DNA of 64,000 nt from Syncephalis fuscata (GCA_025786725.1 JAHLTZ010000024.1:186001-250000); one strand, 5' to 3'. Shown: positions 50,191 to 62,460, numbered from the stretch's first letter. The notes: a model not told the origin generated them from the sequence alone. Translations and numbers: made by a program.

Positions 50191-50645
50191 AAATCATTAA
50201 CGCTGTATATTTACACTGTTATATATCCAACGTATCATAGGAGGATATATTCTACTTATATTGGTTTCAACTGCATATAGTTTTGATTGAATGGTGAATG
50301 AGTTGAAATCTATTAATAATAAAGCTAGAACAAAAATAAAAGCAGCTTTGAGCAGAGAAAAGATAGATGATTATAAAATGATATATAAAATAATAAATGT
50401 ACGGTAAGAAAGCATATAAAATGATGTTGAAGTTATAGTGCGTATGATGCAATAATGAAAATGAGTGGAATGAGCAAAGTAATTGTCGCATATAAACAAT
50501 AAAATGTATTCGATATGGCATAGAATGATATAGGTGAATAGAGTATATATGTGTACTGGATATTAAATCTATAATGATGAGTATTTGATCACTGATGTCA
50601 TTTATCACTTGTCCCCATGTTCAATAGATTGAATGTGTAGCTCAA
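50070..50645. mobile_element. MITE-like element copy
   Basis: Terminal repeats at about 50075-50175 and 50545-50645 (CTATTGAACACGATGATGGG.. against ..CATGTTCAATAGATTG, with AATACTCATCATTGTAG in between). The interior resembles 10835-11385 and 56160-56640. Non-coding. Confidence 0.7.
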
Positions 50646-50943
50646 TACGCGAATGTTATTATATTTAATCATTTATGTGACTGGTGTTAAATGATTAATA
50701 AATTGTTTAATATTAATTCAGTAATCATAACGCAAATAAGACAGTCAACTAAATGAATTACCGATACTACTTTAGATCAGCCAACGTAAAGATAAAGTTT
50801 TAACCAATAAGCTTAAGTAAATAAATATGGCTACTGATACTAGCACTATTATTTATGATAACCAACCTACACATACCATAAATAATCATCTGATAAGTTT
50901 ATACAGTCTAATCTAGTTTAACTACTATAGGTCTGACACAGTA

Positions 50944-53900
50944 TCACCAGTAGTTTACCATCTTTTTACATTTACGCTCAGACTTCTGGGTTTTGCATTG
51001 TTTTCGTGCTTTCTTATCTTGCTTATGCTGTTTTTTAATGCACGTCGTTCTTTTGTTTTTGCGTTCATCACAAGACAGTATAGAAGAGATTGACGAAATC
51101 GATGGCCATTATTAATATATGCTTCGACATCGATTGCTTGATTGAGTCATTATTCAGATTAGCTATTAACACGTGTATATCTATGTTAATCATTAATGTG
51201 GAATAGTTATGTAAGTATATGATTAATATTTTTTGATTGTTAAATACAAATAAAGCACGAGCATAGCTATAATTAGTAATTAAATCAAATTAAATGAAAC
51301 TGTGTTTTATTACTACAATATTGCATAGTTGAGTAGGAACGACTAATTGCAAGCTTGTTGATAATATGCTGATACCATCGATTAAATGGTGAATAAGCCG
51401 AAGCATTGGCTAAAACTTGATGTATAAATGGGTTAAACGACAGTTGTAGAATGGTCTTGCTTTTTGCCGAATATATTTCTAAAGTTTGTTGAATTAGTAA
51501 CTTAATTAGATTACCAATGCTAATGCTTTGAAAGTATCGGTTATTCTATGGTTATAAGTAGATACAACACATATCATATGATTAACACATAGTTGGTTAA
51601 TATATAACGATACTTACAACCTATTAGCACGAGTTATTAACCATGCAAGCCACATGTCATGTGATTAGTGTATAGTTGGTTAATTGAAATTTCCACTTAC
51701 AAGCTATTATATATATTATTGGATACAAACAGTACATATTATATGCTTAGCATATAGTTAGTTAATATTCAATGTCACTTACGAGCTATTAATACAAATC
51801 ATTAAACACACACGATGCATGGTATATAGTTGGTATATAGTTAATTAATACTCAATACCACTTACCACCTATTAATATGAGTTATTAGATATATACATTA
51901 TGTAGCATATGATTAATATATAGCTGGTTAATTAAAATTTTCACTTACAAACTATTATATAAATCATTGGACACGCACCATGCATGGAATATGATTAGTA
52001 TATAGTTAATCCATACACAATGCTACTTACCTTCTATTAATATGAGTTATTAGATACACAAAATACATGCCATATGTTTAGTATATGTTTAGCTAATATT
52101 CAATGCCACTTACGACCTATTAATACAAGTTATTAAACACACGCAATGTATGCTATATGATTAGTATATAGTTGGCTAACAGAGAATCTACTTACAAGCT
52201 ATTGTATAGATTATTGGAATACAAGGTATATGATATATAATTAGTGTATAGTTAATTAATTAGAATTCCCACTTACGAGCTATCAGTATAAATTATTAAA
52301 CACACAAGGTAGATGATGTATGGTTAGTATATAACTAATTAATTTGCAATGTCACTTACGACCTATTAATACAAACCATTAAACACGTAAGGTACATCAT
52401 ATATGCTTAATATACAATGCCACTTACCTGCTATTAATACGAATTATTAGGCACACACAGTTTGTATCGTATCATTAATGTATAGTCAATTAATTGATAT
52501 TTTTACTTACAAGCTATTATATATATTATTGGACACACACGATGCATGATATATAATTAATATATGGCTAATTAATATATAATACCACTTACGAGCTATT
52601 AATACAAATTATTAAACACACACGATTTGCGGACTATAATTAATATATAATTAATTAATATTCAATGCCACTTACGAGCTATTAATACAAATTGTTAGAT
52701 ACACAAGGTATATGGTGTATGGTTATTATATGGTTAGCTAATAATCAATGTCACTTACGGCCTATTAATATGCGTTATTAGACACACAGTGCGTATTGTA
52801 TGATTAGTATATAATTGGCTAACAAAAAACTCTACTTACAATCTATTATATAGATTATTAAACACATAAGGTATATGATGTATGGTTAGTATATAGCTAC
52901 TTAATATACAACGCTACTTACTTCCTATCAACAAAAATTATTAAACACACAAAGTACATGATATATGCTTAATACACAATGCCACTTACCAACTATTAAT
53001 ATGAGTTATTGGACACACACAATACGCATAATATGATTAGTATATAGTTAGTTGATTAATATTTTCACCTACAAGCTATGATATAGATTATTGGACACAC
53101 AATACATGATATATGGTTAGTATATGATTAGTTACTATTAGATGCCACTTACTAACTATCAATAAGATTTATTAGACGCACACAATTTGCAAAATATAAT
53201 TAGTATATATTAATTAATACTCAATATCACTTACCTCCTATCAATACAAGTTATTAAACACACAATATATGTTACATGCTTAGTATATATATATATATAA
53301 TATACAATGCCACTAACCGCCTATTAATATGAGTTATTGGACACACACAATACGCATTATATGATTAGTATATAGTTAGTTGATTAATATTTTCACCTAC
53401 AAGCTATATATAGATTATTGGACACACACGATGCATGATATATGATTAATATATGGTTAGTTGCTATAAATTGTCACTTACGACCTATTAGTACGAGTTA
53501 TTAAATACACACAAGATACATGGTATATGATTAGTATATAGTTGGCTAATTAATTCTTACACACAAACTACTATATAGATTATTGGACACGCACAATTTG
53601 CGAAATGTGGTTAGTATATAATTAATTAGTATTGAATGCTACTTACAAGCTACCAATACAAATTATTAGATACAAGCGGTACATGCCATACAATTAATAT
53701 ATATATATATAGCTAATATATATATAATACCACTTACGATCTATTAATACAAGTTGTTAAACAAATATAACAAGTAATAAATGTTTAGTATATAATTAGC
53801 TGCTGTAAACTGTCACTTACTAGCTAGCAAAACCAATTTAGCAGCATAAATATTGTTTAGTTAACTAAAAACTAGTTAATGTTATTGCAATATACCTCCT

Positions 53901-54311
53901 ATTAATATAGATTTGGTATATTAGCATTCTGAATGCGGCTTTTATCTATTGTTTTATGTTAAACGTACTCTTAGCTAATAATTCTATATTTATTTATTTT
54001 AATTAATGAGCAATGGTTAGCCAAAACATCAATAATCATGTATGCTCAAAACTTACGGGCTATTTACATGTGTTATAGCATTTATTATGTGTATAACAAC
54101 ATATAGTGAGTACCAAAACAATGATCCATCATCACGACTTACCACCTAGTACCATCGTTAGTTAAACATAATGTTAGTAAACATAACACTTGAATATTTA
54201 TTGTGATTGCAACATACCACGACGGGCTAGAGTTGGATTAGCATCTACCATGGCTGTAGTGGTCACAAGAGCCATGGTAATGGTGCAAACGACGGCAATA
54301 GAAAGCTTCAT
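50944..54311 (-). CDS. Micro-exon gene: secreted Cys/Pro-rich protein built from ~31 three-nt exons
   Basis: Not a known family. Exon 1 (54218-54311) encodes a signal peptide (MKLSIAVVCTITMALV.., likely cut after MVDA) ending LARR plus one base. Then 3-nt exons, each after an acceptor (..ATAG) and before a donor (GTAAGT, sometimes GTAGGT, GTATAT, GTTAGT): 54143 GTG, 54057 CCC, 53896 GAG, 53821 CTA, 53738 ATC, 53647 CTT, 53565 TTT, 53482 GTC, 53401 CTT, 53318 GCG, 53235 GAG, 53153 TTA, 53073 CTT, 52990 TTG, 52922 GAA, 52840 ATT, 52759 GCC, 52676 CTC, 52593 CTC, 52511 CTT, 52428 CAG, 52360 GTC, 52277 CTC, 52196 CTT, 52114 GTC, 52031 AAG, 51949 TTT, 51866 GTG, 51783 CTC, 51701 CTT, 51618 GTT. 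All phase 1. Product: no stop; includes NPFCPCG, GNCPPPSG and CQVCAPC. A 6-nt exon at 53969-53974 is possible. End exons: 51376-51409, then 51285-51342 (stop), or 51317-51342 plus 50944/50955-51162. Confidence 0.72.
51618..54145 (-). repeat. Tandem array of ~82-bp units, each carrying a 3-nt exon
   Basis: Micro-exon starts are spaced mostly 80-84 bases, with exceptions of 68 (twice), 75, 86, 91 and 161; the 161-base gap holds a possible 6-nt exon. Intron bodies (about 79-80 nt) are clearly related (TATATACTAATC or ACTAACC, then GTGTGT(C)CAATAAT or GTTTAATAA, then TATTAATAG), but have diverged a good deal. The acceptor and donor are much better kept than the rest, and the three exon bases vary freely. 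Confidence 0.85.
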
Positions 54312-56159
54312 GTTGATATTGAATTGTTAAAGCAAACAAGTAAAGTAGACGATAAAGTGTAGTAGTATGAAGTAGGTGGTAGTGAGTATTTGGTGGAAAC
54401 TGGAGTGCGATGCTGATACAGCTAGTTAGATGTGTATATTCGTGGGCTATTTAAGTATATGGTTATGCTGAAACATCAACTTGCCGTATTTCATGGACTA
54501 TACCATTGATGTACAGTGTGCACCAATAACAGCACATCCACATGGTAGCTTGAAACACGATTATACTGGTATATTGGTGGTATGCCAGTTTACAGTAAGG
54601 TTCTTACTTTAGCCTGTTTGGCATTTACACAAATGATGTGGCAATATTGACATAATTTATGGGTTTTAAAAAAACAACTGAGGTGTATTCATGTGTTTCT
54701 GCTATTATTTTGGCCAGCAATTTTAATATCTAATAAGCATATACATCCCAAACGACGTAGAAAATCAATACAGCAACAACGTTATTGTATTAGGCCTTTG
54801 GTTATTTACAGGTACTTACTGTAATGCATAAACTGATTATATTCTTTGGACTATGAAAGCATATTGATTGGTTCGCATATGCGTTTAACATTGCAGCTTG
54901 ACTACAAAAATAAACAGCTTATTTTTAGCAAAATATTATCAAATGCTGATGTAAGTTCTACTATTGATCAGGGATTATTTTTATTGCTTACTGCCTGTTA
55001 ATCATATGCATTTTTGATAATGAATCGTTGCTTTCTATTACCAGTATTGTTTATTTCTCAGCATCAAAGCAACGTAAACTGACCAAATGACATGTAGCTC
55101 TATATAAAAACATTGGGCTATGTCTATCAGGCTGCCTCAATCAGATACAATCAATGCTGAGTGTACAGCAGCAGTTCATGGCATGTCAATCAGTACTCTC
55201 CTGTTGTGTAGATGATTCATACAGTAATGACTTGATTAAAACAACAGGTTTACAATTTGAAGTCTGCGTTATGCGCTACACATTCAGGTCATGTTTTATG
55301 GCCCATAATTTAATAAAAATAATGATTAAGTAAATATAGTTATTTTAGCAATACTATCACTAACCGTACCATTTTCAGCCATTTTTCTACTATAGCTATG
55401 TATATTAAATATTATTTACTGAGTAACATGGAAATAAGCAATATTCAATAAAATTCAGTTGTTTATTCACTGTCATATTGTATACAACCATATTTACGAT
55501 TAAAAACATATAAAAAGTATTTATAATAAATAGCTGACCATTATACTTACTGCTTGTTATTGGTACAGCATGTATGCCTATTGCTTTGTAGGTGTCTGTT
55601 TATAATTGTCTATTTGCTATTACAATGTATCTCATATACATTACTTACTAATGTAACTTTAGTAGAATAACTTTTATCAACAAACATTGGCCCGATACAC
55701 AACATTATAATATATAGTCTATTCTCTACTTGCTTTAAATATTTTGAATAAACCGAGTATTTTTATCCATTATTTATTTGAAACAATCAAAAACATCGTT
55801 CAAACTAAATAGATTGTTTGTATAAATTAAATCAAACAGCAAAATGACTATACATCTGAATGATAATTAGCTATGTGAATGCAGTACTGTTAGCCATCGT
55901 CATATGTTTATTATATTGTATACGTTTATTTTTGATTGTAAATATCACTATATTATTAAATCTGCACGGTATTGCGTTATTACTATTGATACTGCCTTTA
56001 TTCATTGTTTGTTTCATTACTATACCAATCTGTTTTCTTTTGAGCTTGACATTTCTATTAATGCTACATTGTTTAACTTGGATACCACAAAGTCATAGCT
56101 AACTGCCATTAATAACCAACCCAATAAATACTTTCAATAAAGCAAAAGTTTACATATGC
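54312..56159. promoter_or_regulatory. Promoter of the micro-exon gene and AT-rich spacer
   Basis: The minus strand has a TATA-like CTTAAATAG at about 54452-54460, some 145 bases before the ATG, in a less AT-rich stretch (54312-54480) that resembles other promoters here. From 54500 to 56159 I see no gene; a hydrophobic open frame at 55860-56102 has poor coding composition. Confidence 0.45.
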
Positions 56160-56765
56160 TTGCAATATTTGCTCTACCAATATAACTCAATATTAAATGC
56201 AATGACCAAATTTTATAGTAATAGAACCAGAACCAAACAGACAACGATACTAGATAGCATACAATTAATATCTAATAAAATAATATACATTATAATGAAT
56301 ATACGATGCAAAGTGACGATTAACAATATTAAGGTTATGAGCATATATGCATGAGCAGATGACCGATATAATCGACATTTATTAATAATAGCTAGAACAA
56401 AAATAAAAACAGTTTGAATAGAGGAAGGCTATGCAAGTATAGAATGGTATATAAAACGATAAATGTACGGTAAGAAAGCATATATAATATGCTAAAGCTA
56501 TAGTGCATATAACGCAATAAGTAGGCTGAGTGGAGTATATTGGGACATATAAACAATAAAATGTGTCTAGTATATCGTAGAGTGATGTATATTAGTGTGG
56601 GACAGAATGAGAATGATATAGGTGAATAGAGTATATATATACTAAATATATGTATACTGGATAATGAATCTACAATGATGAGTATTTTAAACTTTAATGT
56701 CACACCACCCATCATCGTGTTCAATAGATTGTATGTCTAATTCAATTACTTGAATATTATTAAAT
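56160..56765. mobile_element. MITE-like element copy (right side of the 7-kb block)
   Basis: Read on the minus strand, 56765-56160 follows the element at 10740: terminal repeat (about 56765-56640), then CCATTCTATACT, TTTTTATTTTTGTTCTAG, CATGCATATATGCTCA and CACTTTGCA. The second terminus is not clear. Non-coding. Confidence 0.65.
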
Positions 56766-56945
56766 ATATTCATTCAATACAAACCACAATATAATTTAAT
56801 TAGAAATATTATTTTATAAATATATAAACTAAGCCTTCCACTTGACCATTCGATCAGCTCAAAAGATAAATAACACTAGCCGTAACTACACCAAAATCTT
56901 TATATATATTTAAATATTTAACTGTTTTCATCTTCACTTAATAAA
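56634..56945 (-). repeat. Right arm of the 310-bp inverted repeat
   Basis: Near-perfect reverse complement of 49881-50190; see that entry. Distance between the outer ends of the arms is about 7,065 bases, enclosing the micro-exon gene. Confidence 0.85.
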
Positions 56946-57296
56946 AATAATAAAAACAATGGATATACTCTATAATAATATTAACTTAATATAACAACAA
57001 CAAAATAATCACTATTCGATCAAAGATTTGGCGAATGATGATTGGCTATGAGATTGAAGACATCATCCGCGTTTCCACTTTATCAATACCGCTATTATTC
57101 TATTGCTACTACTACTATCCACTTCTTATTTGGTTCTTTACTCTTTACTTCATCTAAGCCTATACTTACTGTTGATTGTAGGTAATAAGAGGTATCAGAG
57201 GTACAACAGAGGTATATACCTGCAAATACGCGTCTAGCTATATATATCGCCTATATATCCACTGCTTTACTTTATATTGGTATACGTCTAACAATC
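56946..57296. other. Spacer and delta-COP promoter
   Basis: AT-rich, 351 bases, with a pyrimidine-rich stretch at about 57085-57160 before the delta-COP start. Nothing else seen. Confidence 0.45.
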
Positions 57297-59392
57297 ATGG
57301 TATGTTACCTTCATCCACTCATAAGTATATATCATATATAACCAATAGACTCATCTTGATACATGTAGGTTGTATTAGCAGCAGCAATCATTACAAAGAG
57401 CGGCGAGGGTAAGTAGTCACTCCTGTTAGTGCATTATAGACTACAGTAACCAATCTTACTAACTAACGAACTAACTAACTATTCAATAAACGAATAAACA
57501 CTACGATGACTATATAGTGATTGTATCGCGACAGTTCCGCGAAATGCCTCGTACGCATATTGAAGGACTACTGGCTTCGTTTCCTAAGCTGATTCGTGAC
57601 CAACAGCACACGACAGTTGAAACGGACGCAGTTCGTTATGTATACCAGCCAATTGATCAACTCTATCTGGTTCTACTTACAAATCGACAGTCGAATATTC
57701 TACAGGATCTGGACACTTTACGCTTATTGGCACGTGTTATCTCTGACCAATGTGAACAAGGCGCTACAGCTCGTGAAGTTTCATTAAAGGCATTTGAACT
57801 GGCAGATGCATTTGACGAGGTTATTGGATTGGGCTATCGTGAAAATGTCACTCTTCAACAGGTGCGCACCATTCTAGAGATGGACAGTCACGAGGAGCGT
57901 ATCCAAGAAATTATTGAGAAAATAAAGAGAAAGAAGCCTCGGCTGAACGAAAGCGTCGTGCTAAGGAATTGGACGCACAACGACGTGAAATGGCCAAACG
58001 TGGTGCCAGTACAGGAGGCAGTATAAGCAGTTTCCGATCAAGTGGTATGGGCAGTAGCAGCGGTGGCTATGGCGATAATAGCACGAGTAGCAATATGCCA
58101 GCCACTATACCCGATTACGATCGATCTAGCTATAATAGGTAAATAATCGATATAGTATAAAGAGACATAGTTAATGATTGAGTATAATACAATGGCTGTT
58201 ATAGTCCTTCAACGACGGCATCAACGACAACAGGCAAATCAAAAGGCATGCAACTGGGCGCGAAAGCAAAGACCAGCTCATTTATGGATGCATTGGGCGG
58301 AGATGCAGCACTACAAGAGGCATTATTAAGCTCAGGTATTGATGAAGCAGAATTAGCCTCGGCACAAGCATTAGTAGCGGCACAAGTAGAAGAAAAGTAT
58401 TCAGAGCCGCGTGAAGAGTAAGTATTGTAGTTATAACATCTACATGTCTATATATTAATGATGTGTATTTGTATTAGTGTCCATGCTGAAATTGAAGAAA
58501 AGATTTCAGTTACGGCCAATCGTGATGGTGGCATTGATGGTATGGAAGTACGTGGTGCACTCATTCTACACGTTTCCGATACGGAAAAGGCCCGTGTCAA
58601 ATTAGAATTGACGCCATCAGAAGATTCAGAGATTCAATTTAAGGTTAGAAACAAGCGATTATACTAATTAAATAGATGAATTAACCTTGATTGTAATTAG
58701 CTACATCCAAATATGGATAAAAAGGAATTTGCCGCATCAAATACACTGGTACTTAAAGATCCATCACGACCATTCCCCGTCAATACACCACTTGCCGTAG
58801 TTAAATGGCGTATGGCCACCAAAGATGAAGCAGCTCTTCCATTATCGAGTAAGTAATTCTATATTTTTATAGTGTCATTATTATATACTAATACTTATTC
58901 TAGTTAATTGCTGGCCTTCTCCCTCGGGTAACGGTGCATGCGATGTTAATATTGAGTATGAACTTGAGATGGAACATCTTGAATTAAAGGATTTAACGAT
59001 TGGTATTCCATATCCGTAAGTTATTTATAATTCATTGATAATATAGACATTATTAATTAATTAACTATTATTTTTATTATCTTTATCATAGATCTGGTGC
59101 AACACCAGTGGTTAATGAGGCTGATGGTGACTACGAAATTGATAATAGTCGCGGCCTTCTTATATGGCGAATTGACTTGGTCGATGCAGATCATCGTAGT
59201 GGTCAACTTGAATTCTCCGTAAATCGTGGCGGCGATGATGCCGATACATTCTTCCCTGTACAAGCCACATTTACATCCACCAAAAGTTATGCGCGGGCTG
59301 AAGTACAAGCGATTAAACTTATTGATAGCGAGGAAGAGATTATCTTCTCAACTGAAACTAATTGCGCAACAGAAGAATACTCTATTGTTTAA
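57297..59392 (+). CDS. RET2: Coatomer subunit delta (delta-COP, archain)
   Basis: Eight exons: 57297-57299, 57369-57408, 57518-58138, 58205-58417, 58478-58643, 58701-58848, 58904-59015, 59092-59392; about 534 aa. The first coding exon is the ATG alone; joined to exon 2 it gives MVVLAAAII, the usual start of the family, then IVSRQF, EGLLASFPKL, VRYVYQP, the Lys/Arg-rich linker, QLGAKAK, and a C-terminal mu-homology domain with NCWPS..CDVNIEYEL. Part of the F-COPI subcomplex in retrograde Golgi-to-ER transport. One A is missing near 57929-57936, which shifts the frame just before ERKRRAKELDAQRREMAKRG. Confidence 0.95.
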
Positions 59393-59511
59393 CGCATAAA
59401 ATAAATCATAATCTATGGCATTCGTGTAAATTGACGAAAAGTAATCACCAGTATGTTTATTTATTTCAATAATACTTTGTGTCTACGGCAATAAAAATAA
59501 CACGATTGAAT

Positions 59512-62460
59512 CTACAATTCATCATGGCTATCCGATGCTGTTGGTTCCTCTTCTTCCTTCTCTGGTTCGGCAGTTGATTCAGTAGTATTATTTGTATCAT
59601 CTGTTTCCTTGGCCGGTGGACTTGGTTTGGGTGGCTTTGGCTTATTCTTCAGTGTCTTGTGTGCTGTTTCAAGCTTTTCTGCGCGTGTATTAATATCCTT
59701 GACAATTAACACCGGCTCCATGCCAATAGCCAATGCCTTTTGGGCATCTAATTGACTGGTAAGCCATTCACGCACTTCATTGGCTTGTTTGGTTAAATCG
59801 GCCAATTCTTCATCGGTGTGATAGCGTACTTGTTTGTCGCTAGATTCAATCTTTTTAACAAAAGCAATTGCCTTTTCAATGACTGATTCAAGACTGGTTA
59901 TAGCATCAGGTCGGTTTAAATGTTCACGACGACGGCCAAAGATAGGCGTATGAATTTGACGCAGTTCATCTAAACGTGTACGGAAGACATCAATAGCGGC
60001 TGTACTGCCATCATCGTAAATCCAATCGGATGTAGCTGACAACTTCTTTTGTAGATCTTCACGAATAGCAGCAGTACTGACAGCACGGTAAGCCTCATCA
60101 TCCAGTAAGTCTTGAATGCGATACACCAACGATTCTAATTCATCGCGTGCTTCATCGCGTAGTTGATGCAGTTTATCGGCCTCGTTAAGTGCCTTCATAC
60201 GGTCCTTGGCTATTTTACGTGATTCTTTGAAAGACCAAGCTTGGATGTAGACTCTAGCACTTGTAATTTGACGCGTCGTTGTTCTTTCTTTGGCTGGCTG
60301 TCCTTTTTAGACTTTGTTTCATCTTCTTTCGTCTTTTCTTCGGTCTTTTCTTCGGTCTTCTCCTCAGTCTTCTCCTCTATTGATGTCAATCAATTAGTAT
60401 TAATGAATAATCATCTAATCAATCATCCAACTTCTTACCTGACTTTTCCTCTTCAGTAGATTCAAGATCAAGTAGTACAAACGCCTCTTCAATCTCCAAG
60501 TTGTTCTTTTTATTGATCTTTAATGTTACCTTAACCTTTGCATCAAGTAGCTTATGCGTATCTGGAACTTTAAATGCATCGGCTACACCAATGATTTTAG
60601 CATGGAAAATATCTTTGGATCCAACAAATCTATACACATATTACATGTTATTAATACCAATGCCAATACCAATACTAATATTTACTTACTTATCATCAGC
60701 CTGTGGTGCATAATGTGCTTCAAATTCAAAGTCTGTTTTATGTGGGAATGTAACTGTCTTTTCGATATCAGAAGTAGCACCACGCTTGTACAAATTAATA
60801 GTCTTTTGTTTGCCTTGGGCTATTATATGACATTATAAACATTAGCCACTTTTGTTTTATATTATTGTTGTTGTTATTACTATATTACTTACTTTCTCCG
60901 TTTGATGGTTCATTGCGATAACTAAGCTGAATAGGATAATAAACCATATCTTTTAAAATAATCTCTTTTACACGAAGTTGACGAAGAGAACCGGCACCAC
61001 GAAAACCTGCACCCAATACAACAGCCTCATCACTGTTAATACCTTGAGCAATACGGCTTATTGTATAGATTAGTACACGTACTAATATTCAGTTAACGTC
61101 TACTTACTCGCCAACCAAATCTTTAAGCGCAGTTTGTACGAGTGGGACACGGGATCCACCGCCCATTAGTAGAACTGACTGAATATCAGACTAGCATGTA
61201 TTATTAGTTACTAACTAGTTAATATGGCATCTATATGTATTAGCTGTATATATTAACTTACCATGGTATATTTGCCTGTACCAATGCTTCATTTACAATT
61301 GTTTCACTTGAGATGGCATTTCTTTTACTAGTGATTCAAGTGTTTCACGTGATACCTTTGATTTAAAGTCATGCTCTTCGTGTAGTCCTTCAACCGATGT
61401 AGCCGTTTCTTGATTAGCACTAAGGATTTGTTTGACCCGTGTTGCTTCTTTAAGTAGCTTATTCATGGTACGTGCATTCTTCTCTACTGGCTCTTTGATT
61501 CCTTTGGTTGATTCGGTAAATAATTTAGCTAGATGGCCTTGTAATTGTCGGTCAATAGTGGCACCACCTAAAAAGCGATCATAGGCCAGACCGTGGATTT
61601 GTACCTGAGGTACATTTTTGAAATATTTGCCAACATCTTTAACTGAAACACTACGATATGATGCAACAGTGACTGTAGTACTGGCTGCACCCATATCAAA
61701 TAGAATATGGTATTCAGGTGTTTCATTGAAGTTACGTGACATGGCATAGTTTAAAGCAACCGCTGTACCGTCATTAATGACTTGCTGTACACGGAAATCG
61801 GCCAATTCAGCTGCATCAATAATAGTTTGTCGTTCAGCAGCAGAAAATAGGATGGCACAGCAATAACACAGTCACGTATTGGTTCACCGCTGTCGTAGAA
61901 GCTTGTCGTTTTGCTTCTTCAAGCTGCATGGCAACAAGTTCCGCCACTGTATATGGCGACTCATCATCTGACTGTCCATCAAGACGAAAAGCCACCGAAT
62001 TATCGGGACCAGGCACCATATGGCTTACATGTACCTCGCGATAAGCTTCACATACATCGTCATCGTAGGTACGGCCAAAAAGTTGTTTTAAATCACGGAA
62101 AGTATTTGCTGGATAGCGTGTAGCCTATAATTATTATTATTATTATATGACACAACAAAATGATTAATTATAAGATACTAGCACAAATACAACTACTATT
62201 TTTACACGTACAAGATTAAGAGCATCGGTACCATAGCTACGTTCACCGTTACGCAGGGTTAGTACACTCGCCGTTTTGCGTTTAGAATCACGGTTAAGCA
62301 CAAGATCAAGTGGTACACCACGCTTTACCAAGGCTACTTTGTACCATTCCTGGCCATAATCAATGCCTACTATGCCAGCAGCGGCCACACTTTCAAGAAG
62401 GGTCGTGGTTGCCGTCAGACCGGCCAGCAGCATAGACAACGACCTTTTATTCAGTCGCAT
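59512..62460 (-). CDS. LHS1: Lhs1/GRP170, ER-lumenal Hsp70-like chaperone
   Basis: Seven exons (plus, 5' first): 62212-62460, 61262-62124, 61108-61190, 60893-61056, 60690-60819, 60439-60629, 59512-60376; about 849 aa. Signal peptide 1-28, then IVGIDYGQEWYKVALV (ATPase phosphate loop), ATRYPANTFRDLK, VIAVPSYFSAAERQ, NDGTAVALNYA, MGGGSRVP, and a C-terminal helical part ending in the ER retrieval signal HDEL. It acts as nucleotide-exchange factor for BiP/Kar2. An EEKTEEKT-type acidic repeat forms the linker. Five single missing bases (about 61909, 61844, 61315, 61265 and 60234-60241) break the frame; exon length arithmetic fits exactly. Confidence 0.93.

Noticed and set aside
50267..50608. 113-aa minus-strand frame
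   Set aside because: Lies in the MITE-like copy; Tyr/Ile/His-rich reading of repeat DNA.
51618..54145. Array read as a CRISPR or plain satellite
   Set aside because: The unit is a diverged intron with spliceosomal signals on one strand, the window is eukaryotic, and the triplets join to a stop-free Cys-rich peptide in phase with a signal exon. A plain satellite would not keep splice sites better than its body.
55860..56102. 80-aa hydrophobic open frame
   Set aside because: Leu/Ile-rich only because the DNA is T-rich; no splice or promoter context and no motif.
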